A stretch of 10,473 nucleotides of DNA from Planctomycetaceae bacterium (lineage in GTDB: Bacteria; Planctomycetota; Planctomycetia; Pirellulales; UBA1268), in NCBI GenBank assembly GCA_005789975.1, contig SXWC01000153.1, positions 1-10,473 on the forward strand, read 5' to 3'. The notes beneath the pieces were generated by a model that saw only the letters and a program-made list of their open reading frames with translations, was not told the origin of the DNA and did no database searches. This document shows positions 1 through 6,401 of this stretch, piece after piece. The position numbers and the translations under genes were made by a program. Position 1 is the stretch's first letter. Every line of letters begins with the position of its first letter.

Positions 1-441
1 CTTCTTGGGGTCGTACATCTCGTTGTTGACGCCCAGCACGATCGTCAGGTCTTCGTTCTTCGCAGGGGCCGAAATCACGACCTTCTTGACGCTGTCCCGC
101 TTGTGGGCCACGGCCTTGGTGGCGTCGGTGAAGAAGCCGGTGCTCTCCACGACGATCTGCACGTCCTGGCTGCCCCAGGGGATGGAGCCGGGCTCCCGCT
201 CGGCGAAGACCTTCACCCTGCGGCCATCGACGACGATGTCATTGCCGTCATAGGCCACCGTGCCCTTGAAGGGGCCGTAGTTGGAGTCGAACTCCAGCAG
301 ATGGGCGTTGGTCTTCGCGTCGGTGAGATCGTTGAGGGCGACCACCTGCACGTCGCCGTTGAGGCCGTACTTCTCGTAGATGGCGCGAAAGGTGAGGCGG
401 CCGATGCGGCCGAAACCATTGATGCCAACGCGGATGGGCAC
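1..441 (-). CDS. gap: Type I glyceraldehyde-3-phosphate dehydrogenase, N-terminal 147 residues (partial)
   Basis: Cytosolic glycolytic/gluconeogenic enzyme that oxidises glyceraldehyde-3-phosphate to 1,3-bisphosphoglycerate with NAD. The minus strand reads from a GTG start at 441 as VPIRVGINGFGRIGR, the hallmark N-terminal nucleotide-binding loop (GxGxxG), followed by VALND (residues about 32-36; the Asp is the usual NAD-specificity position), LLEFDSNYG, ESTGFFT and KKVVISAPAK. All are in the expected order for the Rossmann domain. The catalytic Cys (S-C-T-T segment, near residue 150) and the rest of the protein lie beyond the left edge. The GTG start is supported by an AGGAGA ribosome-binding site at 448-453, six bases upstream, and by the match to family N-termini. 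It is transcribed divergently from the ABC operon. Nothing in the visible half is abnormal. Family identity is certain; the metabolic direction cannot be told from this fragment. Confidence 0.96.
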   Translation of the reverse strand, partial: MPIRVGINGFGRIGRLTFRAIYEKYGLNGDVQVVALNDLTDAKTNAHLLEFDSNYGPFKGTVAYDGNDIVVDGRRVKVFAEREPGSIPWGSQDVQIVVESTGFFTDATKAVAHKRDSVKKVVISAPAKNEDLTIVLGVNNEMYDPKK

Positions 442-479
442 GGCGAGTCTCCTGGGATCGAAACGGACGGGCCCGAACA

Positions 480-499
480 CTTTCGCTCCTTTGCGAAAG
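480..499. repeat. Perfect 7-bp inverted repeat in the divergent promoter region
   Basis: CTTTCGC (480-486) and GCGAAAG (493-499) are perfect reverse complements separated by six bases. The repeat lies between gap and the ABC operon. Read on the minus strand it would sit inside the gap leader as a stem-loop whose loop is AAAGGA, a Shine-Dalgarno-like sequence. Read as DNA it is a 20-bp palindrome suited to a dimeric regulator. Which of these it is, if either, cannot be decided from one sequence. Confidence 0.45.
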
Positions 500-523
500 C
501 CGAAGCCCCGAGGCGGGGCCGGG

Positions 524-529
524 ATGATA
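524..529 (-). promoter_or_regulatory. Possible -10 element for gap
   Basis: On the minus strand the hexamer TATCAT stands out in an otherwise GC-rich stretch. It would place a transcription start near 517 and give a leader of about 75 bases before the GTG at 441. That leader would contain the perfect inverted repeat at 480-499. No convincing -35 box is visible, so this is a weak call made from composition and position only. Confidence 0.3.
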
Positions 530-570
530 CACCCCAGCGCGGCGGCCGCTCAATCGACCTCCGCGGAATC

Positions 571-578
571 GCTAGAAT
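571..578 (+). promoter_or_regulatory. Putative extended -10 box of the ABC operon
   Basis: The sequence GCTAGAAT contains the -10-like hexamer TAGAAT (573-578), ending seven bases before the ATG at 586. A start site at the usual distance would fall on or next to the initiation codon, implying a leaderless or nearly leaderless mRNA. This fits the lack of a clear Shine-Dalgarno sequence before that gene. A similar GCTA-N3-T octamer occurs at 2680-2687 and 5536-5543. No -35 box is obvious. Confidence 0.4.
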
Positions 579-585
579 CCATGAC

Positions 586-1272
586 ATGTCCACCCCCGTC
601 ATCGAACTCGAGCAGGTCCGGAAGTCCTTCGTCATGCCGGGGGGAGAGCGGGTGCCGGTGCTCGACATCGACGCCTTCGCGGTCGCCGACCGGGAACAGT
701 GCGCCCTCACGGGGCAGAGCGGCTCCGGCAAGTCGACGCTGCTCCACGTGATTTCCGGGATCATGCGTCCCGACGGCGGACGAGTCGTCGTGGACGGCCA
801 CGACCTCACGCGTCTGGGTGAGGCCGCGACCGACCGGCTGCGGGCCGACACGCTCGGCCTGGTGTTCCAGCAGTTCAACCTGCTGCCGGGATTCACGGCC
901 CTCGAAAACGTGCTCGTGGCGATGTCGTTCGGGTCGGGCAGGCCCAGCCGCCCGCGGGCGGCCGACCTGCTCGCCTCGGTGGGCCTCTCCCATCGGCTCC
1001 ACCACAGGCCGGGCGAACTCTCGATCGGCCAGCAACAGCGGGTGGCGGTGGCCCGCGCGCTGGCCAACCGGCCACGGGTGATCCTCGCCGACGAGCCGAC
1101 GGCGAGCATCGACACCGCCCATCAGGATCAGGTGATCGAACTGTTGAAGAGCACCTGCGCCGAGCAGGGTGTCGCGCTCCTGGTCGTGACGCACTCACCC
1201 GAGGTCGCCGCCCGATTCCCCAAACGGCTCCGGCTCGAAGACTTCAACCGCGCCGCGACCCATCACGGCTGA
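586..1272 (+). CDS. ABC transporter ATP-binding protein, LolD/MacB-type
   Basis: Cytoplasmic ATPase of a type VII-like (LolCDE/MacB family) ABC system, 228 residues, the usual length for a stand-alone domain. All nucleotide-binding motifs are visible: Walker A GQSGSGKST (43-51), Q-loop Q95/Q96 in LVFQQFNLLP, signature LSIGQ (145-149, a variant of LSGGQ), Walker B VILADEP (165-171) with the catalytic Glu, and the switch His203 in VVTHS. The reading frame stays open far upstream of 586, but that part has no homology-like content and overlaps gap on the other strand. The Met at 586 begins the canonical first strand (PVIELEQVRKSF). There is no clear Shine-Dalgarno; see the possible leaderless promoter just upstream. 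The permease gene follows after 19 bases, so the two form one transporter. The substrate is not determined by the sequence; gene order suggests metal- or envelope-related work. Confidence 0.95.
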   Translation: MSTPVIELEQVRKSFVMPGGERVPVLDIDAFAVADREQCALTGQSGSGKSTLLHVISGIMRPDGGRVVVDGHDLTRLGEAATDRLRADTLGLVFQQFNLLPGFTALENVLVAMSFGSGRPSRPRAADLLASVGLSHRLHHRPGELSIGQQQRVAVARALANRPRVILADEPTASIDTAHQDQVIELLKSTCAEQGVALLVVTHSPEVAARFPKRLRLEDFNRAATHHG

Positions 1273-1291
1273 CCCCAGGAACGGCTCGCCC

Positions 1292-2677
1292 ATGTCATTG
1301 TTCGGCATCGCCTGGCGGAACATCCGCCAGCGGCTCCTGACGAGCGTCCTCACGGCCCTGTCCCTCGGGCTCGGCGTGGCGCTCGTCGTCTCCACGCTCG
1401 TGATCGGCGACATCGTCAAGCAGGCGTTCAACTCCGGCTCCGGACTGGGCTACAACATGATCGTGGGGGCCAAGGGGAGTCCGCTGCAGCTGGTGCTCAA
1501 CAGCGTCTATCTGATCAGCAAGCCGATCGAGAACATTTCGTGGGCCTTCTACGAGGAGTTTCTGCCGGCCGCGGCACGGACCGACGGCGCCGCCGGACGA
1601 TATGCCGGCAGCGTGCAAACCGCGGTGCCGATCTGCATGGGGGACTATTTCCGGGGCTTCCGTGTCGTCGGCACGAATGCCGCCTATTTCGACAAACTCA
1701 CCTGGGGTGGAGGGGGTGCGCCCGCGGGGCTCGGCCGCCGGCTGCGACGGGCTGTCGGGCTTGCCGATGCCCGCGTCGAGCCGCGAGCCTTCGCCTTCGC
1801 CTCGGGACGCAACTTCCGCGACGACGAGTTTTTCGGCGGCGTGCTCGGCTGCGACGTCGCCGCGAAACTCGGCCTCCGGGCGGGCGACCCGTTCGCCCCC
1901 ACGCACGGCGCCGACGACGGGCTTGTTCACGATCCGTTCACGGTCACCGGCATCCTCGCCCGGACCGACACGCCCGTCGACCGCGGCGTGTACGTGAACA
2001 TGGAAGGCTTCTATCTCCAGGAGGGGCATGCGAAGCCCGCCGCGGAAGAGGCGGCGGTGAAGCCCGCGCCCGTGGACGACCATGCCACATCTCCCGTGCC
2101 GCTCCCGGCCAGCCAACGCGAGGTGACGGCGATCCTCGTCGAGACGGCGGCCCTCCCCGGGCTCCCCGCCGAACTCACGGCCATGGGGCTGCGGACCGCG
2201 ATCAACGAGGGCCGCGACGGACAGGCTGCCGAACCGATCCGCGAGATCAGCGTTCTGCTGGACCTCTTCGTGCGGCCGCTGGAACTGTTGCTGTTGCTCG
2301 TGACGACGCTCGTCGTGATCGTCTCGGCGATCGGCATCCTCGTGAGCATGGTCGGGTCGTCGCTGGAGCGGAGCCGCGACGTGGCCGTGATGCGGGCCCT
2401 GGGGGCCCGCCGCAGCCACGTGCTGGCGACCGTGCTCCTCGAGGCCGTGCTCCTGGCGGCCGGGGGCGGCATCGTGGGCTGGGGGCTGGGCCACGCGCTC
2501 GTCGCCGCGGTCGGCCCCCTCATCACCACCAATGCCGGCGTCTCGGCGAGCCTGCTTTCGTCGGCACCGGCGGCCGAAATGCTGTTGGTGCCGTTTCTGA
2601 TCGGCCTGGCGATCCTGGCGGCGCTGATCCCCGCGCTGGCGGCCTACCGGACCGACGTCGCGAAGTGGCTGGGTTGA
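1292..2677 (+). CDS. FtsX/MacB-type ABC transporter permease
   Basis: Inner-membrane partner of the preceding ATPase, 461 residues with the four-helix LolCE/MacB topology. The N-terminal segment (WRNIRQRLLTSVLTAL, then a helix at about 17-37) leads into a large periplasmic domain (about 40-325). Three C-terminal helices follow at about 333-355, 376-408 and 430-452. The cytoplasmic loop after the second helix has the FtsX-domain signature ERSRDVAVMRALGA (359-372), which contacts the ATPase. The periplasmic domain carries two low-complexity inserts, a Gly-rich one (139-148) and an Ala/Pro/Glu-rich one (247-275) flanked by His246 and containing His264. The start is supported by AGGA at 1277-1280, slightly far (11 bases). 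Proteins of this class act mechanically on periplasmic or lipid substrates rather than forming a classical channel. Substrate unknown; family assignment secure. Confidence 0.93.
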   Translation: MSLFGIAWRNIRQRLLTSVLTALSLGLGVALVVSTLVIGDIVKQAFNSGSGLGYNMIVGAKGSPLQLVLNSVYLISKPIENISWAFYEEFLPAAARTDGAAGRYAGSVQTAVPICMGDYFRGFRVVGTNAAYFDKLTWGGGGAPAGLGRRLRRAVGLADARVEPRAFAFASGRNFRDDEFFGGVLGCDVAAKLGLRAGDPFAPTHGADDGLVHDPFTVTGILARTDTPVDRGVYVNMEGFYLQEGHAKPAAEEAAVKPAPVDDHATSPVPLPASQREVTAILVETAALPGLPAELTAMGLRTAINEGRDGQAAEPIREISVLLDLFVRPLELLLLLVTTLVVIVSAIGILVSMVGSSLERSRDVAVMRALGARRSHVLATVLLEAVLLAAGGGIVGWGLGHALVAAVGPLITTNAGVSASLLSSAPAAEMLLVPFLIGLAILAALIPALAAYRTDVAKWLG

Positions 2678-2679
2678 CG

Positions 2680-2687
2680 GCTACACT
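2680..2687 (+). promoter_or_regulatory. Putative internal -10 box before the first CPFC gene
   Basis: GCTACACT overlaps the end of the gap between the permease stop (2677) and the ATG at 2694. Its TACACT hexamer ends six bases before the ATG, so transcription from it would start at or beside the start codon. The same GCTA-N3-T pattern lies before the genes at 586 and 5595. It may allow the CPFC and DUF3299 genes to be expressed apart from the transporter. No -35 box is evident. Confidence 0.35.
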
Positions 2688-2693
2688 GAGGGC

Positions 2694-4196
2694 ATGCATC
2701 CACTCATTCGCCGACTCCTGCCGGTCGCCGTCGTCGTGATCGTCGCGACCTTCCCGGGAGCGGCGACCGCCTGCCCGTTCTGCTCCGCGGTGTCGCTGAC
2801 GTTCGCGCAGGAGATCGCGCAGAGCGAGGCGGCGGTGATCGCCAAACTCGTCGAGCCGCCACCGGCCGGCGCCTTGTCGCCGCGGGCCGAGGGACCGCTT
2901 CCCAAGGGCAAGTTCGCGGTGGTCGAGGTGCTCAAGGGGGCCGACCTCCTCGCCGGGGCAGGACTGACGGCGGCAGATCCCCTGCCGATCGAGACGATCA
3001 TGCTCGAGGAAAAGCCGGTCGGCACGCTCTTCCTGCTCATGGGCGTGGAGCCGCCGGAGCTCGTCTGGTCGAGCCCCGTGCGGGTCAGTGACCGGGCGGT
3101 GGCCTATCTCCGCAGGCTCGGCGAGCTGCCGGAGAAGGGGCCCGAACGGCTCGCCTTCTTCCAGCAACATCTCGAGGACGAGGACGAGACGCTGGCCCGG
3201 GACGCCTACGACGAGTTTGCGATCGCTCCGTATGCGGACGTCCGCAGCATCAAGGAGACGATGCATCCGGAGCAACTGCTCGCTTGGATCGAAGACCCGC
3301 GGGTGCAGGCCAATCGTCGCCGGCTGTATGCGACGATGCTCGGTGTCTGCGGCTCGAAGGAAGACGCCCGGCGGATCGGCACGCTGCTCGCGGGGGACGG
3401 CCTCTCGCCGGAGCAGGCCGAGGCCCGCAGCGGGCTCGACGCGCTGATCGCCTGCTACGTGGCGCTCGAGGGTCCGCAGGCCCTCGACCTCGTCGATCGG
3501 CTGTTCCTCGAACGCTCGTCCGCCGACGGGACGCCCCGCGAGGTGCCGTTCACCGAGACCTACGCGGCGGTCATGGCGCTGCGGTTCCTCGGGGAGGAGT
3601 CGGACCTCGTGCCCCGCGACCGCGTGCTCGCCTCGCTGCGGCTGTTGCTCGCGGAACCAAAGCTCGCCGACCTCGTGATCGCCGACCTCGCCCGCTGGCA
3701 GGATTGGTCGGCGATCGGCACGCTCGTGAACCTCTTCAAGGAGGCGACGGCCGACAACATCTTCGTCCGCGAACCGATCGTGAACTACCTCCGGGCCTGC
3801 CCGCTGCCCGAGGCCGCGGCCGCGGTCGCGGAACTGGAAAAGATCGATCCCGAGGCTGTCCGCCGGGCAGCGACGCTCGCCGGCCTCGCGGGCCTCAACG
3901 CCTCCGGCAACGCGGCAACGCCCCCCGCCGGCGACGAAGACGGCGACACAGGCCCCCTCGGCCCGCACGAGACCATCAGCGGCGCCACGGAAGGCTCGCC
4001 CGGCTCCCTCGCCGTGGCTCCGGTACTCGGTGACGACGAGGCCACCGACGACGTGCCCGGCCACGACGCCTCGAAGCCCAAGGCCCCACCCGCTGGCAGC
4101 CGCCGCTGGGGATGGATCCTCTGGGCGGTCCTGGTCCTCCTGATCGCCATCGTCTCCCGTGCTGCCATGCGGCCCGCCCAGGCCGTGGACCGCTGA
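2694..4196 (+). CDS. Exported CPFC-motif protein with C-terminal membrane anchor, function unknown
   Basis: 500 residues, not a family I can name. A signal peptide (about 1-26, hydrophobic core LLPVAVVVIVATF, cleavage-like ATA) is followed directly by C27-P-F-C30, so the predicted mature protein begins with a CxxC pair. The next 120 residues look beta-rich (AVIAKLV, KFAVVEVLKG, VGTLFLLMG). A long helical region (about 150-400) follows, with isolated Cys including C369. An acidic Gly/Pro-rich linker (about 402-469) leads to one membrane helix (about 472-489) and a short basic tail. The expected topology is therefore a periplasmic domain tethered to the inner membrane. It lies 16 bases after the permease and nine before a DUF3299-like gene, implying a shared job with the transporter. 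It is a paralogue of the protein at 8368-9501. Thiol redox or metal binding through CPFC is inference; there is no thioredoxin fold visible. Confidence 0.85.
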   Translation: MHPLIRRLLPVAVVVIVATFPGAATACPFCSAVSLTFAQEIAQSEAAVIAKLVEPPPAGALSPRAEGPLPKGKFAVVEVLKGADLLAGAGLTAADPLPIETIMLEEKPVGTLFLLMGVEPPELVWSSPVRVSDRAVAYLRRLGELPEKGPERLAFFQQHLEDEDETLARDAYDEFAIAPYADVRSIKETMHPEQLLAWIEDPRVQANRRRLYATMLGVCGSKEDARRIGTLLAGDGLSPEQAEARSGLDALIACYVALEGPQALDLVDRLFLERSSADGTPREVPFTETYAAVMALRFLGEESDLVPRDRVLASLRLLLAEPKLADLVIADLARWQDWSAIGTLVNLFKEATADNIFVREPIVNYLRACPLPEAAAAVAELEKIDPEAVRRAATLAGLAGLNASGNAATPPAGDEDGDTGPLGPHETISGATEGSPGSLAVAPVLGDDEATDDVPGHDASKPKAPPAGSRRWGWILWAVLVLLIAIVSRAAMRPAQAVDR

Positions 4197-4205
4197 ACCG
4201 CTCGC

Positions 4206-4895
4206 ATGGGCAACGGCCTCTTCGATTCGCCGTCGCGACCTTCCCGCCCGGGCGGCCCCCGCGACAACGGCGAGGCCTATCGCGCCCTCTCGGGAGCCGC
4301 CATCGCCGCCGGGGCCGTCGCCCTCGTGTCGCCGCTCGTCTTCCTCGGCTGGTGGTTCGCCGCGGTGCCCGTGATCGGCATCGTGCTCGCGCTCGTCGCC
4401 CTGCGCGACATCGCCACTCGACCGCTCGACCTCACCGGCACGCCTCTGGCGACCGGGGCGCTTGCGGTCTCGACGCTGGTGCTGGCCGGCGGCCTGGTCT
4501 CCCTCGCCCGCGAATACGCCGCCGAGCTTCCGGAGGGCTTCGAACGGCTCAGCTATGCGATGCTCCAGCCCGCCGAGGGAGATCCGCCGACGAGCGTGCC
4601 CGACGCCGCCCGGGCGCTCGACGGGCGAAACGTGCTCCTCAAGGGCTACATCTATCCGGGCAAGCAGCAACACGGGCTCGTGCAGTTCCTGCTCGTCCGC
4701 GACCAGGGCGACTGCTGCTTCGGCGGCAACCCGAAGATCACCGACCGTGTGAACGTCCAGCTCGCCGGGCCGACGGGCATCGACTTCACACCCCGGCTGA
4801 CGAAGGTGGCCGGCCGGTTTCGGGTGCAGCCCACCGGCACCACGGAACTCACCGGCGGCGTGCTCTACCATCTCGACAACGCCTTCGTGCGGTGA
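4206..4895 (+). CDS. Membrane-anchored DUF3299-like protein with DUF4190-like N-terminus
   Basis: 229 residues in two parts. Residues 25-100 hold two to three hydrophobic helices (about 30-48, 50-67, 84-100) with the small-residue composition and helix-loop-helix spacing of DUF4190 membrane domains. Residues 135-229 form a small beta-rich domain: VLLKGYIYPG (143-152), QFLLVRDQGDCCFG (160-173) and VAGRFRV (201-207). The same landmarks occur in the next gene product, so this is the DUF3299-like domain, here attached to the membrane rather than to lipid. The adjacent Cys170-Cys171 pair is a plausible metal or disulfide site. The start codon follows the previous stop by nine bases without a good ribosome-binding site, consistent with translational coupling. 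No enzymatic role is established for the family; its presence in metal-linked ABC operons is the best functional hint. Confidence 0.8.
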   Translation: MGNGLFDSPSRPSRPGGPRDNGEAYRALSGAAIAAGAVALVSPLVFLGWWFAAVPVIGIVLALVALRDIATRPLDLTGTPLATGALAVSTLVLAGGLVSLAREYAAELPEGFERLSYAMLQPAEGDPPTSVPDAARALDGRNVLLKGYIYPGKQQHGLVQFLLVRDQGDCCFGGNPKITDRVNVQLAGPTGIDFTPRLTKVAGRFRVQPTGTTELTGGVLYHLDNAFVR

Positions 4896-4896
4896 C

Positions 4897-5445
4897 ATGG
4901 ACGCAACCCGACACCCGCGCGCGAAGCACCCGTGGCCGACATGGGCGTTCGTCCTGCTGATCGCCGGATGCGGCGACGGGACGCCCGCGGACCGGGCCGC
5001 GGACCCGGGCACGGTCGAACGACCGGCCGCTGCCGGGCCACCCGCCGTGGACCGCCGGCCGGCGGATCCGCGACAGCCTCGCGAGATCACGTTCGACGAC
5101 ATCAAACTCGAGATGCCGAAGGGTGACCCCTTCACCCGCGACCTGCTCCCCGAACGGGTGACGGCCCTCGAACAGGAGCGGGTGCGGATTCGCGGCTACA
5201 TCCTCCCGAGTTTCCAGCAGAGCGGCCTCACGCAGTTCGTGCTCGTTCGCGACAATCAGGAATGCTGCTTCGGCCCCGGCGCCGCGCTCCACGACTGCAT
5301 CGTCGTCCGCATGCAGCCGGGCGGGACCGCCGATTTTTCGATCCGGCCCGTGGCCGTGGCGGGCCGGTTCAGAATCGAGGAGCTGCGCGGTCCCGACGGA
5401 AAACACCTCGCGATCTACGCCCTCGACGGGGAGAGCGTGCGGTAG
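4897..5445 (+). CDS. DUF3299-like lipoprotein
   Basis: 182 residues. The N-terminus is a lipoprotein signal: basic start, hydrophobic stretch, then the lipobox IAGC with the lipidated Cys at 25. A disordered, Pro/Ala/Arg-rich spacer (26-62) precedes the globular domain (63-182), which contains EITFDDIKLEM, VRIRGYILPSFQ (96-107), QFVLVRDNQECCFG (113-126), H132/C134 and VAGRFRI (154-160). The double Cys (123-124), a third Cys (134) and His132 could make a compact metal- or thiol-based site; this is inference. The domain matches the planctomycete proteins usually labelled DUF3299. It starts one base after the stop of the preceding paralogous gene (TGAcATG), so translation is coupled and the pair probably arose by duplication. 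It is the last gene of the ABC operon. Confidence 0.85.
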   Translation: MDATRHPRAKHPWPTWAFVLLIAGCGDGTPADRAADPGTVERPAAAGPPAVDRRPADPRQPREITFDDIKLEMPKGDPFTRDLLPERVTALEQERVRIRGYILPSFQQSGLTQFVLVRDNQECCFGPGAALHDCIVVRMQPGGTADFSIRPVAVAGRFRIEELRGPDGKHLAIYALDGESVR

Positions 5446-5480
5446 GCCGGCCACCGTCCGTGGCACCGTCGCTCGTCCGC

Positions 5481-5509
5481 CGGGCCCCTCGAGGCCGTGG
5501 GCGGGCCCG
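5481..5509 (+). terminator. GC-rich hairpin after the ABC operon (possible terminator)
   Basis: CGGGCCC (5481-5487) and GGGCCCG (5503-5509) are perfect complements separated by 15 bases that include the small palindrome CCTCGAGG. The element sits 36 bases past the last stop of the ABC operon and upstream of the next putative promoter. There is no U-tract, so it is not a standard intrinsic terminator. It may only be a 3'-end stabilising hairpin or chance in GC-rich DNA. Confidence 0.3.
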
Positions 5510-5535
5510 CCGCTGGCCCGAGCAGGTCGGATGCT

Positions 5536-5543
5536 GCTACGAT
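5536..5543 (+). promoter_or_regulatory. Putative extended -10 box of the DUF4239 operon
   Basis: GCTACGAT, with hexamer TACGAT at 5538-5543, shares the GCTA-N3-T pattern with the octamers at 571 and 2680. Here it lies about 50 bases before the ATG at 5595, so the leader would be about 45 bases long rather than absent. It is placed between the putative terminator hairpin and the first gene of the next operon. A -35 box is not recognisable. Confidence 0.35.
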
Positions 5544-5594
5544 CCTGGGCTGGTCGATGCGATCCACTGAGCCTTCCGCGGGCGGTCACCGAGC

Positions 5595-6401
5595 ATGCAG
5601 CTGTTCTCGCCCGAATCGTGGTACTGGCTCTACGACATCCCGCATTTCCGCCTGGCGCTGCTCTTCATCGCCGCGTTCGTCGGCTTCTACTGGGCCGGCT
5701 CGATCCTGCTGCGGCCGATCCTGAGGCAGTTCGTCAAATCGACCCCCGGCTCCAATGACATCGTCGGCTATGTGCTCTCCTGCTTCTGCGTGTTCTACGG
5801 CCTCCTCCTCGGCCTGATCGCGGTCACCGCCTATCAAAACGTCGCCGAGGCGGGGGCAAACGTCACCCGCGAGGCGACAGCGCTGTCGGCGCTCTACGAC
5901 GACGTCTCGCGTTACCCGGAGCCCCACCGGCAGAACCTCCGCTGGCTCCTCCGCGATTACACGCGGTATGTCATCAAATATGCCTGGCCACTGCAGCAGC
6001 GGGGCATCATCCCCGAGGAGGGCACGATCCGCGCCGCGGCGTTCTACGACAGGCTGCTCGACTTCCAGCCGGAGACGCCGGCCGAACAGATCCTCCACGC
6101 CGAGGCCCTGCGGCAACTCAACGCCTTCCTGGAGGCGCGGCAGATGCGGCTCTTCTCGGTGAAGGCGTCGCTCCCCGATTCGATGTGGTACGTGCTGATC
6201 CTGGGGGCGATCCTCAATATCGCGATCTGCTGGCTCTTTGACATGCGGTTCCTCACGCAACTGCTGCTCGGCGGCATCCTCGCGGCCTACCTGGGCACGA
6301 TGATGCACCTGATCTTCGACATGAATCAGCCGTTCCGGGGTGACGTGAGCATCTCGGCGGAGCCCTTTGAAAATCTCTACAAGCGGATGGACGACGAATG
6401 A
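5595..6401 (+). CDS. DUF4239 (bestrophin-like) membrane protein
   Basis: 268 residues with four predicted membrane helices, at about 18-38, 57-79, 196-215 and 221-242, and a large helical soluble region between the second and third. Diagnostic family features are present in order: YGLLLGLIAV at the end of helix 2, EATALSALY (93-101), RYVIKYAWP (124-132), ARQMRL (181-186), LPDSMWYVLILGA, and near the C-terminus FDMNQPFRGD with EPFE. The family is called bestrophin-like, but channel activity is not established for it. The gene opens a four-gene operon; its stop overlaps the next start by four bases (ATGA), so the solute-binding protein is translationally coupled to it. The start at 5595 has only a weak ribosome-binding site, but no better in-frame start is visible and the following residues fit the family N-terminus. 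Confidence 0.85.
   Translation: MQLFSPESWYWLYDIPHFRLALLFIAAFVGFYWAGSILLRPILRQFVKSTPGSNDIVGYVLSCFCVFYGLLLGLIAVTAYQNVAEAGANVTREATALSALYDDVSRYPEPHRQNLRWLLRDYTRYVIKYAWPLQQRGIIPEEGTIRAAAFYDRLLDFQPETPAEQILHAEALRQLNAFLEARQMRLFSVKASLPDSMWYVLILGAILNIAICWLFDMRFLTQLLLGGILAAYLGTMMHLIFDMNQPFRGDVSISAEPFENLYKRMDDE

Noticed and set aside
103..585. Upstream extension of the ABC ATPase frame, which is open from 103
   Set aside because: It is antisense to the conserved gap N-terminus, lacks motifs and would add about 160 residues before a normal-length ATPase. The Met at 586 fits the family N-terminus.
1295..2494. Minus-strand open frame opposite the permease, and a plus-strand open frame at 1540-2739 in another frame
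   Set aside because: Both are His/Arg/Gly-rich shadow translations. The permease frame alone has membrane helices and the FtsX signature.
2769..2783. The CPFC motif as a thioredoxin or disulfide-isomerase active site, or as a lipobox Cys
   Set aside because: No thioredoxin-fold landmarks surround it. The preceding residues (ATA and AGA) fit signal peptidase I better than a lipobox, because no Leu, Val or Ile lies at -3.
2523..5135. An 870-codon open frame on the minus strand
   Set aside because: It runs antisense through the permease end, the first CPFC gene and both DUF3299-like genes. Its translation is Arg/Gly/Glu-rich low complexity with no motif. The plus-strand genes have signal peptides, lipobox and family motifs, so this is a GC-driven shadow.
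5446..5594. Possible small gene or RNA in the 149-base gap between the operons
   Set aside because: Only a GC-rich inverted repeat and a promoter-like octamer are visible. No coding frame with a ribosome-binding site and no known RNA fold was recognised.
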